DNA of 64,000 bases from WHSW01 sp963842795 (GTDB lineage Bacteria; Actinomycetota; Thermoleophilia; Solirubrobacterales; 70-9), in contig CAWJHV010000026.1 in NCBI GenBank assembly GCA_963842795.1, positions 310,001 through 374,000 of the forward strand. Reading direction: 5' to 3'. The position numbers and the translations under genes are program-made. A model generated the notes under the pieces. The model had not been told where the DNA came from. It saw only the letters and a list, made by a program, of their open reading frames with translations, and did not search any database. Positions 56,971-64,000 of this stretch are shown in pieces. Numbering within the stretch: the first letter of the stretch is position 1; every line of letters begins with the position of its first letter.

Positions 56971-58470
56971 TCAGCCGCTGCCGGAAGAGCCGGAGCCACT
57001 CGAGTCCGAGCCCGAGCCGCTCGAATCGTCGCCCGAGCCCGACCCGCTCGAGTCGTCGCCCGACCCGCTCGAATCGTCGCCCGAGCCCGGCCCGCTCGAG
57101 TCGGTCGTGGTCGTCGTGGTAGTCGTAGTCGTCGTCTCGGACTCGGTGCCGCTACCCGGCCCGCTCGAGTCCGAGCTCGACCCGCTGGAGCCGGACCCGC
57201 TCGAGCTCGATCCCGAGCCGGAGTTCGACGAGCCGCCCGAGCCGCCCGAGCCCGGCCCGCTCGAGCTCGATCCCGGGCCGGAGTTCGACGAGTCGTCCGA
57301 CCCGCCGGAGCCGGGTCCGCTCGAGGTCGACCCCGAGCCGGAGTTGTCGGGGGCAACCGCGGTGTCGCCGGAGCCGGGTCCGCTCGAGGTCGACCCCGAG
57401 CCGGAGTTGTCGGGGGCAACCGCGGTGTCGCCGGAGCCGGGTCCGCTCGAGTCGCCTCCGGACGCACCGTCGCCGGGCCCGCTGCGGTCGTCGCCGGCCT
57501 CGGAGCCGCGCCCGCCATCGTCGCCCGAGCCTCCGCCCGGGCCGCTGTTGCCGCTGCCGCTGCTGTCGTCGGACCCGCTGACGGAAGAGGAGGACCCGCC
57601 CGAGCCGCCCGCCGGCGTGTCCGGGGTCGCGTTCGCCTCGGTGGCCGGTCGCTGATCGGAGCCGTCGCCGGAGTCCCGGCTTGCGCGCTCGATCGCGACA
57701 CCCGACCCGGCGGCGACGATGCCCACCGCGGCGACGATCGCCGCCTTGGTGGCCAGCGACGCTCCGCCGCCCGCTCCGGCGGCGGCGATCCCGCCGGCCG
57801 CGGCGGTCCCCGCCGCGGCCTCGCCCGCGACGCCGTGTTCCGCGAGCGCGCGAACGACCGGCAACGGGATCAGCGCGCCGACGCCGTGGCGCACGGTCAG
57901 CCGGGCCCGGTAGATCAGCTGGCGCACCGCGCCGGGCGTGGTCCCCGTGGCGGCCGCGATCTGCTCATGTGTGTGGCCCTCGAGCGAGCTGCGCACAAGT
58001 GCCTCGCGCTGGGCCTCCGGGAGCGCTCCGACCGCCTCGACCACCCTGCCGAGCTCGTCATTGGTGAGGACGATCTCGGCGGGCTGGGCGACGCCGTCGA
58101 GCTCGTCGGACAGCTCCTCGTGGACGCGGTTGTCGCGCCGCGCGTTCAGCGCCCGGTTGCGGACGATGGTGTAGAGCCAGGCCTTCAAGTGCATCTTCCC
58201 GGTCGACTCCCGCAGCGCACCCCACGACCGCACGAGGCTCTCCTGGACCACGTCCTCGGGGTCCGGGGGCCCATAGGCGGCGGCGAAGGCCACCAGCGCC
58301 GGGCGATACCGGCGCACGATCTCCGCGAACGCCGCCTCGCGGCCCTCCCGCGCAAGCGCGACCAGCCGGTCATCGGACTGGGTATGGAGGACCGCTCTGG
58401 CAAGCGGCTGCAGGGTCGATTTGTTCGTCGTGTGCTCCTTGCTCACTATCGGTACTACGGACGGGAGCAC
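56971..58470 (-). CDS. ECF-type sigma factor fused to a membrane helix and a long Ser/Gly-rich tail
   Basis: GTG 58470 (alternative GTG 58446) opens 499 residues. Residues 30-200 form a sigma factor: region 2 (AFAEIVRRYRPALVAFAAAY, DPEDVVQESLVRSWGAL, AWLYTIVRNRALNARRD) and region 4 (LPEAQREALVRSSLEGHTHE, IAAATGTTPGAVRQLIYRAR). An Ala/Gly linker leads to a hydrophobic segment (TKAAIVAAVGIVAAGSGVAI, about 241-260). The last 236 residues are almost only Ser, Gly, Asp, Pro and Thr, with blocks such as SSGPGSGDD and a run of Thr. I infer a sigma domain in the cytosol tethered to the membrane with the tail outside. Regulation by release or by the tail is possible but unproven. Confidence 0.8.
   Translation of the reverse strand: MLPSVVPIVSKEHTTNKSTLQPLARAVLHTQSDDRLVALAREGREAAFAEIVRRYRPALVAFAAAYGPPDPEDVVQESLVRSWGALRESTGKMHLKAWLYTIVRNRALNARRDNRVHEELSDELDGVAQPAEIVLTNDELGRVVEAVGALPEAQREALVRSSLEGHTHEQIAAATGTTPGAVRQLIYRARLTVRHGVGALIPLPVVRALAEHGVAGEAAAGTAAAGGIAAAGAGGGASLATKAAIVAAVGIVAAGSGVAIERASRDSGDGSDQRPATEANATPDTPAGGSGGSSSSVSGSDDSSGSGNSGPGGGSGDDGGRGSEAGDDRSGPGDGASGGDSSGPGSGDTAVAPDNSGSGSTSSGPGSGDTAVAPDNSGSGSTSSGPGSGGSDDSSNSGPGSSSSGPGSGGSGGSSNSGSGSSSSGSGSSGSSSDSSGPGSGTESETTTTTTTTTTTDSSGPGSGDDSSGSGDDSSGSGSGDDSSGSGSDSSGSGSSGSG
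57317..57442. repeat. Perfect 63-bp tandem duplication within the sigma-factor tail
   Basis: Two identical 63-bp units (57317-57379 and 57380-57442) encode two copies of a 21-residue unit containing SGPGSGDTAVAPDNSGSGST. Identity at all positions implies a recent duplication; the unit is in frame. Confidence 0.85.
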
Positions 58471-58527
58471 GCGCGGGTTCTTCCGCGCACGCGGCCCGCA
58501 TCGTGCCCACCGTCGCGTCCCTGCCGC

Positions 58528-58980
58528 TCAGCGAAGCTCGATCTCCTCATAGACGAGGCCGGAGGACCTGATCTCGAGCTCGGCCTCCTCGACCGCACGC
58601 CCGGGCTCGAGGTCGTCCGCCGAGCAATTGCCGCGATCGCGGTCGTCGTGCTTGCCCGGTCCGGGCCCGCCGTGATCGTCGCCGGCGTCATCGCCGGGTC
58701 CATCGTCGCCGTGGTCGTCGTCGTCGCCATGCTCGTGCTCGCAATCGATCCGCGTGCGCTCGCTCACGGCGCCGGTGACGTCGTCGCCGCTCTCGGGCGC
58801 GATCACCAGGGTCCCGGTGTCGGGATCGAAGGAATCGATCGTACCCACGGTGCGGTCGCTGTGGCCGCCGTCGCCGCCGTGATCGGCGGCGGAGATCGCC
58901 GGCACGGCGACCGCGATCGCCGCCAGCAGGGCGGCCGCGCCGATCAGGCCCGTGGCTCGGGTGGTTGACCTCTCGTTCAT
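58528..58980 (-). CDS. Small secreted or anchored protein with His/Asp-rich segment (DUF5666-like)
   Basis: ATG 58980, after AGGGGAACGC, gives 150 residues. An N-terminal hydrophobic signal (LIGAAALLAAIAVAVPAISA) precedes a short beta domain (DRTVGTIDSFDPDTGTLVIA, VTGAVSERTRIDCE) resembling DUF5666. A stretch rich in His and Asp follows (EHEHGDDDDHGDDGPGDDAG), then GRAVEEAELEIRSSGLVYEE. The His/Asp segment could bind divalent metals. It lies 58 nt upstream of the sigma-factor gene, same strand, so a functional link such as a sensor partner is possible but not shown. Confidence 0.65.
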   Translation of the reverse strand: MNERSTTRATGLIGAAALLAAIAVAVPAISAADHGGDGGHSDRTVGTIDSFDPDTGTLVIAPESGDDVTGAVSERTRIDCEHEHGDDDDHGDDGPGDDAGDDHGGPGPGKHDDRDRGNCSADDLEPGRAVEEAELEIRSSGLVYEEIELR

Positions 58981-59058
58981 GCGTTCCCCTCTAAATCGTG
59001 TTTCGGTGTTCGATCCTGGAACACGACGGCGCGCCAACAATCACGTCCCGCACCGGGG

Positions 59059-59064
59059 TACAGT
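59059..59064 (+). promoter_or_regulatory. -10 box TACAGT before the YdcZ-type gene
   Basis: TACAGT ends 6 nt before ATG 59071. Confidence 0.45.
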
Positions 59065-59070
59065 CCGGCG

Positions 59071-59508
59071 ATGGAGCGCTGGCTCGCCGTCGCGGTCATG
59101 GCTCTCGCCGGCGGGGTCGTCGCCCTCCAGCCCGCGCTGAACGCGGGCATGGCAAGGGCGACCGGCAGCCTCCCGGCCGCGCTGATCTCGTTCTCCGTCG
59201 GGCTGCTCGCAGTCGCGCTCGTGGCGCTGGTCGCGGGCCAGCTGGGGACCGTCGCCGAGGCGCCGGGCGTTCCCTGGTACTACTGGCTCGGCGGCCTCTG
59301 CGGCGCGGTCTGGATCACCCTCTCGCTCGTCGCCGTGAGCTCGCTCGGTGCCGGCGGGGTGGTCGCGGCGACGATCACCGGCCAGCTCACGGGTGCCGTG
59401 ATCGCGGATCGGCTCGGGATCCTCGGGCTCGAGCAGGTTGCGATCACCCCGGCGAGGCTGCTCGGCGTTGCGCTGCTGATCGCCGGTACCTACCTGATCG
59501 TCCGCTAG
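59071..59508 (+). CDS. YdcZ/DMT-type membrane transporter (DUF606)
   Basis: The 145-residue protein has five hydrophobic helices: AVAVMALAGGVVALQPALNA, LISFSVGLLAVALVALVAG, YYWLGGLCGAVWITLSLVAV, GGVVAATITGQLTGAVIADR and LLGVALLIAGTYLIV. The short length, the ALQPALNAGMA start and the TGQL motif fit the YdcZ (DUF606) branch of the drug/metabolite transporters, which work as dimers or tandem pairs. The substrate is unknown. It is a single gene bounded downstream by the inverted-repeat block. Confidence 0.75.
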   Translation: MERWLAVAVMALAGGVVALQPALNAGMARATGSLPAALISFSVGLLAVALVALVAGQLGTVAEAPGVPWYYWLGGLCGAVWITLSLVAVSSLGAGGVVAATITGQLTGAVIADRLGILGLEQVAITPARLLGVALLIAGTYLIVR

Positions 59509-59578
59509 ATGATTGACCCCACGGCGCCGCGTGCGCGGGGGCACGGGACCGAGCTGGGCGCGGCGAAGCACATACCCG

Positions 59579-59870
59579 GGTGCCCCGGGCGCAGGCGAGG
59601 GCTCGAGCCGGGTTTGGCAGTGAGGGGGGTGCGGGTGCGGGCGTCGGTGAGGGCGCCGTGGGGGGCTTCGAGCGAACGCCGAGTGATGAGTTGAACACCG
59701 TATGGGGTGGTCAACTCATCAATCGACCGCAGAACCCGTCGATTGTCGACTTGAGCACATTATTTGTGCTCAAGGCACCAACCACGCCCCGGGGACCGCC
59801 AGAAGCGGCCCGAGCCCACCCCCTCACTGCCAAACCCGGCCCCGCACCCTCAGCGCAAGCCCGGGGCACC
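59579..59870. repeat. Nested inverted-repeat block in a 575-nt non-coding region
   Basis: Outer arms: GGTGCCCCGGGC (59579-59590) is inverted at 59859-59870, and the 22-nt segment 59607-59628 is perfectly inverted at 59819-59840. Inside are three palindromes: 59685-59720 (15-nt arms with one mismatch, 6-nt spacer), 59721-59744 (arms AATCGAC/GTCGATT) and 59750-59774 (arms CTTGAGCACA/TGTGCTCAAG, 5-nt spacer). Open frames across the block show no protein-like pattern. The AT-richer centre stands out from the surroundings. It may be a miniature mobile element or a dense regulatory region. Confidence 0.7.
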
Positions 59871-60015
59871 ACACCCGGACCCCCAGAGGTACGGGCGAGT
59901 CCCGAGCGGCGTGATCCGTGCGTCATCCGGGTGCGTGGGGTCGTGGGATCACTCACCCGGGTCGGAGCGCTTACTCGGGCCCACGACGGCGCTCGTCCTG
60001 CGCGGGGATCGGCCG

Positions 60016-60045
60016 CTAAGCTGCCGACATCTTGCAATCGATTGC
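60016..60045 (+). promoter_or_regulatory. -10 box and LacI-type operator of the catabolic operon
   Basis: TAAGCT (60016-60021) is followed 10 nt later by the perfect 14-bp palindrome TGCAATCGATTGCA (60032-60045). The palindrome has the central CG and TGCAA arms typical of LacI-family operators and ends 37 nt before the first gene of the operon. Repressor bound here would cover the predicted transcription start. Confidence 0.65.
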
Positions 60046-60082
60046 ACCATGCCGTTCGGCGGCGTGAGCGGAGGTAGATGGG

Positions 60083-60985
60083 ATGGACGAGGGCAAGCGG
60101 CCGGTGGTGGGCTTCGTCGGCCTCGGCTCGATGGGGTCGAGGGTCGTCGAACGACTGCTCGACGCCGGCTACGAGGTCGCCGGGTGGAACCGCAGCCCGG
60201 GCCCCGCCGAGGCGCTCGTCGAGCGGGGCATGCGCGCGGCCGCAAGCCCTCGGGAGGTCGCCGAGCGCGCCTCCGTGGTGCTCTCGATGGTCACCGACAC
60301 GGCGGCGGTAGAGGGCATCGCGGACGGCCCCGACGGCTTGATCGCCGGCCTCGCCCCGAAGGCGATCTGGGCCGACATGAGCACGATCGCGCCGGCGGCG
60401 AGCGCGGCGATCGCCGCGCGCGTCGCGGACGCCGGCGCGAGGATGCTCGACGCCCCTGTCTCGGGCAGCGTGGCAACGCTGGAGGCGGGTGAGCTCGCGA
60501 TCATGGCGGGCGGCGACCAGGCCGCGTTCGACGCGATCGAGCCCGTCCTGCTGGCGATCGGGCCGAAGGTCCGCCGGGTGGGCGACAACGGCAAGGCCCT
60601 CGAGATGAAGGTCGCGATCAATCTCGCCCTGGTCGTCCAAGTGGTCGGCTTCTGCGAGGGCGTCGCGCTCGCCGAGCGAGCCGGGGTCGATCGCGAGACG
60701 GCGGTCGAGGCGATGCTTGCGAGCGTCGTCTCGTCTCCCGTTCTCAGGTACCGCGGCCCCTTGATCCTCGACGGGCGGATGCCGGAGGACGCCTGGGCGG
60801 ATGTCGACCTGCAGCAGAAGGATCTGATGCTGGCGCTGGACCTCGGCCGCAGCCTCGGCGTCCCGCTGCCGACGGCCGCGGCGTGCAACGAGCTGCTCAA
60901 CGCCTGCCGGGGCCTCGGGCTGTCGGACAAGGACTTCGTCGTCGTCCACCGGGTCTACCGCGCGCTCGCGGGGGCGGAAGCGTGA
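60083..60985 (+). CDS. NAD(P)-dependent beta-hydroxyacid dehydrogenase (GarR/MmsB family)
   Basis: ATG 60083 follows GGAGGTAGATGG, a clear ribosome site. The 300-residue enzyme shows the dinucleotide loop GFVGLGSMGSRVVERLLDAG, the substrate-binding DAPVSGSVATLEAGELAIMA, and the catalytic Lys in NGKALEMKVAINLALVV. Family members oxidise 3-hydroxyisobutyrate or reduce tartronate semialdehyde. First gene of a four-gene run with cupin, hydratase-fold and MFS genes, so it probably acts in sugar-acid or related carboxylic-acid breakdown. Confidence 0.88.
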   Translation: MDEGKRPVVGFVGLGSMGSRVVERLLDAGYEVAGWNRSPGPAEALVERGMRAAASPREVAERASVVLSMVTDTAAVEGIADGPDGLIAGLAPKAIWADMSTIAPAASAAIAARVADAGARMLDAPVSGSVATLEAGELAIMAGGDQAAFDAIEPVLLAIGPKVRRVGDNGKALEMKVAINLALVVQVVGFCEGVALAERAGVDRETAVEAMLASVVSSPVLRYRGPLILDGRMPEDAWADVDLQQKDLMLALDLGRSLGVPLPTAAACNELLNACRGLGLSDKDFVVVHRVYRALAGAEA

Positions 60986-61380
60986 AGCCGTACCGGGCCC
61001 GGATCGACGACGTCCCGCTCGAGGAGGGCCTGCGCGAGGACGAGGGCTGGGTGAACATGCAGGTCCAGTTCCTGATCGACGAGCGCTCGGCGGGCAGCAC
61101 GCAGCTGGTCGTCGGGCGCACGGTCCTGCCTCCCGGAGCCCGCCACGAGCGCCACGCTCATCCCAAGTGCGACGAGTTCCTGGTCGTCCTCCGCGGCCGG
61201 GGCGAGATCTACACCGACGAGGGCCGTGAGCCCGCCGGGGAGGGGGACGTGATCTTCACCCCGCGCGGTCACTGGCACGGCTTCGACAACAACTCGGACG
61301 CCGAGGTGCTGCTGCTCTGGGGATGGAGCGGGGCCGGCTCGCTCGACGCGGCCGGATATGAACTCCCTGGCGACGGCTGA
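60982..61380 (+). CDS. Cupin-domain protein of the catabolic operon
   Basis: GTG 60982 overlaps the stop of the dehydrogenase gene. The 132-residue protein contains cupin motif 1 (LPPGARHERHAHPKCDEFLV, with two or three His and a Glu) and motif 2 (GDVIFTPRGHWHGFDNNSD). All metal ligands expected for an active cupin are present. Possible roles are isomerase or dioxygenase on a pathway intermediate. Its end overlaps the next gene by 23 nt. Confidence 0.8.
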   Translation: MKPYRARIDDVPLEEGLREDEGWVNMQVQFLIDERSAGSTQLVVGRTVLPPGARHERHAHPKCDEFLVVLRGRGEIYTDEGREPAGEGDVIFTPRGHWHGFDNNSDAEVLLLWGWSGAGSLDAAGYELPGDG

Positions 61381-62071
61381 GCTCGCGCGCGACCCCCGCG
61401 TCGTCGCCGGCCTCGAGGCGCAGCTGGAGCTGCGTCGCAGACGGCTGGCCGCGGGTGAGCGGCCGCTCGGCTGGAAGCTCGGCTTCGGCGCCCCGGCCGC
61501 GCGGGAAGGGCTCGGCACCGCGGCGCCCCTGATCGGCTTCCTCACCGACCGCTCCTTGCTCCCGCAGCCCGCCCGCTGCGCGATCGGCGGCTGGACGAGG
61601 CCGGTGCTGGAGCCCGAGGTCGCGGCCCGGCTGGGGCGCTCGCTCGCTCCCGGCGGCTCGCTCGACGAAGCGGCTGCGGCGATCGAAGGGCTCGCGCCGG
61701 CATTCGAGCTCGTCGACCTCGACCCGCCGCCGACGGAGGTCGAGAGCGTCCTCGCCGGCAACATCTTTCATCGGGCCGTCGTGCTCGGTCCGTATGCCGA
61801 CGCGGCGCTCGTTCCCGTGGAGAGCCTGCGGGCGGAGCTGACGGGCGGGGAGGACACCGAGGCGGTCGACGATCCCCAGGAGGCGACCGGGCCGATCGTC
61901 GCCCTGGTCCGGCACGTCGCCGACCTGCTCGGGTACTTCGGGCTCGAGCTCGGCACCGGAGAGATGCTGATCTGCGGCTCGATCGTGCCGCCGATCGCCG
62001 TCGCGGCGGGCCGCCGCTACCGGTACCGGCTGCAGCCGATCGGCGAGCTCTCGATCGAGCTCACGGGCTGA
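61358..62071 (+). CDS. 2-keto-4-pentenoate hydratase/FAH-fold enzyme (MhpD-like)
   Basis: ATG 61358 lies inside the cupin gene end. The 237-residue product has GWKLGFGAPAAREGLG, PLIGFLTDRSLLPQ, VLEPEVAARLGRSL (metal-binding Glu residues), FELVDLDPPPTEVESVLAGN and TGEMLICGSIVPPIAV. This is the layout of the 2-hydroxypentadienoate hydratase/4-oxalocrotonate decarboxylase group. It is somewhat short (about 260 is usual). It suggests that a 2-keto-enoate or 2-keto-3-deoxy acid is an intermediate of the pathway. Confidence 0.78.
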   Translation: MNSLATAELARDPRVVAGLEAQLELRRRRLAAGERPLGWKLGFGAPAAREGLGTAAPLIGFLTDRSLLPQPARCAIGGWTRPVLEPEVAARLGRSLAPGGSLDEAAAAIEGLAPAFELVDLDPPPTEVESVLAGNIFHRAVVLGPYADAALVPVESLRAELTGGEDTEAVDDPQEATGPIVALVRHVADLLGYFGLELGTGEMLICGSIVPPIAVAAGRRYRYRLQPIGELSIELTG

Positions 62072-63309
62072 TGGCCGGGCTCGCCGCGGGCGCTCCGGCC
62101 GTCGGCGGCCGGGCGAGCCGGGCCGTGGTCGGGGCGATCGTGTTCGCCGTCGCGGTGGCGTCCTTCTCTCGCATCCCGCTGCTGCCCGACATCGGGGCCG
62201 ACCTCTCCCTCGGCGCGGGTGAGATCGGCCTGCTGACGACGGCCTTCGGCCTCGGCCGCCTGGCCATGGACCTGCCCGCGGGCCGGCTTGCCGGGGCGAT
62301 CGAGCCGACGACGGCGTTGGCGGCCTCCGGGGCCGGGCTCGCCGTCGGCGCGGCTCTGTTCGCCGCGGCGGGCTCGTTCGGGGTCGCGCTCGCCGCCTCG
62401 GCGGTGATCGGCTGCGCGACCGCGATCACCAACACGACCGGGATGTACGCGTTCGCGACCGCGACCGGCGCCGAGCGTCGCGGAGCATCGATGGCGCTCT
62501 ACACGACCGCGTTGCTGTCCGGGCAGATGCTCGGCCCCGTGATCGGGGGGCTCCTCGCGACGCTCGCCGACTGGCGGCTGGCGATGTCGGTGTCCGCCGC
62601 GATCGGCGTCGCCGTCGCGGCGGCCTGCGTCCTGCTTCGCCATCGCCCCGGGCCAGGCCCGCCCGGCTCGGGGTCCGCCGCGAGCCGGCGCCCGAGCGCG
62701 GTCGCCCCCGGCGTCGTGCCGGCGCGCAGGCTCGAGCTGTTCGCGCTCGCCGCGGTTCCCTTCGCGACCTTCTTCGGGATCGCCGGGTTGACCCAGACCC
62801 TGATCCCGCTGATCGGCTCCGCGGAGCTCGGTCTCTCCGCCTCGGCGATCGGGCTCGCGATCGGCGGTGCGGCGACGGCCCGCTTCGTCAGCGCCTGGCT
62901 CGCGGGCGTCGGCTCGGATCGATGGTCGCGCAAGGCCGTGCTGTTGCCGATGCTGACCGTGATGGCGCTCGGCGCCGCCGCCCTGGCGCTGCCGATCACC
63001 ACCGCCACCTGGCTGGCCTCGATCGTCGCGCTCGCCGTCGGCTCGTCCGGGATCTCCGTCGCCGCGGCCGCGGTCGCCGACCGCGTGGACCCGCCGCGCC
63101 TCGGCCACGAGCTCGGCGTCTTTCGCCTGCTCGGCGACCTCGGCCTCCTGGTCGGCCCGGCGGTCGGCGCCTTCCTCTACCAGGACGCGGGCACCGCGCC
63201 GGCGGCGCTGGTCAGCGCCGGCGTGATCGGCCTCGCCGTGGTCGCGGTCGCCCTGTGGACCGGCGGCGGCTCGCGCGGGGGCGGGGCCGGCGAGCCGATC
63301 GCCGCCTGA
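62071..63309 (+). CDS. Major facilitator superfamily transporter
   Basis: ATG 62071 shares a base with the stop of the hydratase gene. The 412-residue protein has about 12 hydrophobic helices and the MFS pattern: AFGLGRLAMDLPAGRLAG between helices 2 and 3, ASMALYTTALLSGQMLGPVI (helix 5 region) and WLAGVGSDRWSRKAVLLPML for the second half. It is expected to import the acid substrate of the operon, or export an intermediate. Intact. Confidence 0.85.
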   Translation: MAGLAAGAPAVGGRASRAVVGAIVFAVAVASFSRIPLLPDIGADLSLGAGEIGLLTTAFGLGRLAMDLPAGRLAGAIEPTTALAASGAGLAVGAALFAAAGSFGVALAASAVIGCATAITNTTGMYAFATATGAERRGASMALYTTALLSGQMLGPVIGGLLATLADWRLAMSVSAAIGVAVAAACVLLRHRPGPGPPGSGSAASRRPSAVAPGVVPARRLELFALAAVPFATFFGIAGLTQTLIPLIGSAELGLSASAIGLAIGGAATARFVSAWLAGVGSDRWSRKAVLLPMLTVMALGAAALALPITTATWLASIVALAVGSSGISVAAAAVADRVDPPRLGHELGVFRLLGDLGLLVGPAVGAFLYQDAGTAPAALVSAGVIGLAVVAVALWTGGGSRGGGAGEPIAA

Positions 63310-63339
63310 GCGCGTCCCGGCGTGGGCGCGGTTGCGAAC

Positions 63340-63391
63340 TTGACGGCCCGCCGGATTGGATCTAGGGTCGCGAATCGTGCAAACGTTTGCA
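63340..63391 (+). promoter_or_regulatory. Promoter and LacI-type operator of the regulator gene
   Basis: -35 TTGACG (63340-63345), a 17-bp spacer and -10 TAGGGT (63363-63368) form one of the best promoters in the window. The perfect palindrome TGCAAACGTTTGCA (63378-63391) begins 9 nt after the -10, over the predicted transcription start. This indicates autorepression. Confidence 0.75.
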
Positions 63392-63444
63392 AGCTCCCGC
63401 TCATGCGCCTCGGGGAGGCCGGGCCGGCCGAGGGCGAGGTCATA

Positions 63445-64000
63445 ATGGCGCCGCCGATGCCGACCAGGCGCAGCGCTGAACGGGCGACCCTCAAGGACGT
63501 GGCCGCGCTCGCCGGAGTCCACCCGGGCACCGCCTCGAGGGCGATCAACGAGGAGACCCGCCCGCTGGTCAACGACGAAACCGCGCGCCGCGTGCTGGCG
63601 GCGGCCGACGAGCTCGGCTACCGGCCGAACCCGATCGCGCGCGGGCTCAAGACCAGCCGCTCCTACACCGTCGGGGTGCTGATCCCCGACCTCACCAACC
63701 CGCTGTTCCCGCGCATCGTGCGCGGGATCCAGGATCGCCTCGAGGAGGCCGCCTACACGCCGCTGATCGCCAACACCGACAACGACCCCGACCGGGAGCG
63801 CGCCTACATCGAGGCGATGCGCGCGCGCCAGATCGACGGCCTGATCACCGCGACGGCGCATCGCGACGACGACCTTCCGGTCGAGGTCGCCGATGCCGAG
63901 CTGCCCGTCGTCCTCGTCAATCGCCGCCATGAGCTCGGCACCCGGCCGTCGGTGGTCGCCGCCGACCGGCTCGGGGTCAAGCTCGCAGTCGATCACCTGG
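63445..64000 (+). CDS. LacI-family transcriptional regulator (3' truncated by window end)
   Basis: Possible starts are ATG 63403, 63445 and 63457, all in frame; 63445 has GAGGGCGAGG upstream. The N-terminal helix-turn-helix reads ATLKDVAALAGVHPGTASRA with the hinge ADELGYRPNPIARGLKTSRS. The ligand domain begins YTVGVLIPDLTNPLFPRIVR and continues with DGLITATAHRDDDLPVE to the window end. It directly follows the catabolic operon, and both promoters carry similar palindromes, so it probably represses that operon and itself. The effector is unknown. Confidence 0.92.
   Translation, partial: MAPPMPTRRSAERATLKDVAALAGVHPGTASRAINEETRPLVNDETARRVLAAADELGYRPNPIARGLKTSRSYTVGVLIPDLTNPLFPRIVRGIQDRLEEAAYTPLIANTDNDPDRERAYIEAMRARQIDGLITATAHRDDDLPVEVADAELPVVLVNRRHELGTRPSVVAADRLGVKLAVDHL

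Noticed and set aside
57317..57442. CRISPR-like direct repeats
   Set aside because: Only two adjacent coding units without spacers; they are an in-frame tandem duplication.
59580..60077. Open frame across the inverted-repeat block
   Set aside because: Crosses palindromes, has no start signal, and shows repetitive Pro/Arg/Gly composition without protein pattern.

Overview
The window is very GC-rich DNA with dense genes, frequent GTG/TTG starts, and many stop/start overlaps. Gene content and order (comEA-comEC-holA-rpsT, lepA, hrcA-dnaJ-prmA, yqeY-phoH-ybeY-era, trpEGDC, trpFBA, polA) point to a high-GC actinobacterium. I infer the Thermoleophilia/Solirubrobacterales side of the phylum, but no rRNA is present to confirm this. 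No tRNA, rRNA, CRISPR array or transposase gene was seen.

Layout. 1-4.3 kb: end of a YceI protein, an FMN reductase, two small genes on the minus strand and a secreted Calx-beta protein. 4.3-15.3 kb: leuS, a membrane molybdopterin oxidoreductase (minus), cupin, acylphosphatase, comEA/comEC (DNA uptake), holA, rpsT and murJ. 15.3-28.2 kb: a secreted M23 peptidase behind a CRP-like palindrome, lepA, a HadA/HadB-type dehydratase pair, methyltransferase, peroxiredoxin, hrcA-dnaJ-prmA, a Ser-rich repeat protein, murI, yqeY, and a rearranged phoH/ybeY locus carrying half an intein. 28.2-42 kb: a secreted repeat-domain protein, era, hisIE-trpEGDC, an HtrA protease, a proline-catabolism pair (minus) and trpFBA. 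42-54 kb: a small membrane protein, a phosphofructokinase with PPi-type active-site residues, a periplasmic-binding lipoprotein, three tandem subtilases, an epimerase, malic enzyme and a fourth, different subtilase. 54-64 kb: polA, an ECF sigma factor fused to a membrane anchor and a long Ser/Gly tail, a small secreted acidic protein, a YdcZ-type transporter, a nested inverted-repeat block, and a four-gene catabolic operon followed by its probable LacI-family repressor (cut by the window end).

How genes work together. The tryptophan pathway is complete but split into hisIE-trpEGDC and trpFBA, separated by htrA and the proline genes. The proline genes convert proline to glutamate. The last operon (dehydrogenase, cupin, FAH/hydratase-fold enzyme, MFS transporter) and the LacI gene each carry a 14-bp LacI-type palindrome just downstream of a -10 box, which suggests shared repression. 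Many genes have a TANNNT box 6-9 nt before the start codon, which suggests widespread leaderless transcription.

Data quality. Single-base frameshifts interrupt otherwise well-conserved housekeeping genes, most densely between 18 and 28 kb. From 40 kb to the end the recognised genes read through without interruption. These indels look more like sequence or assembly errors than pseudogenes, and the duplicated phoH/ybeY segment should be read with that in mind.
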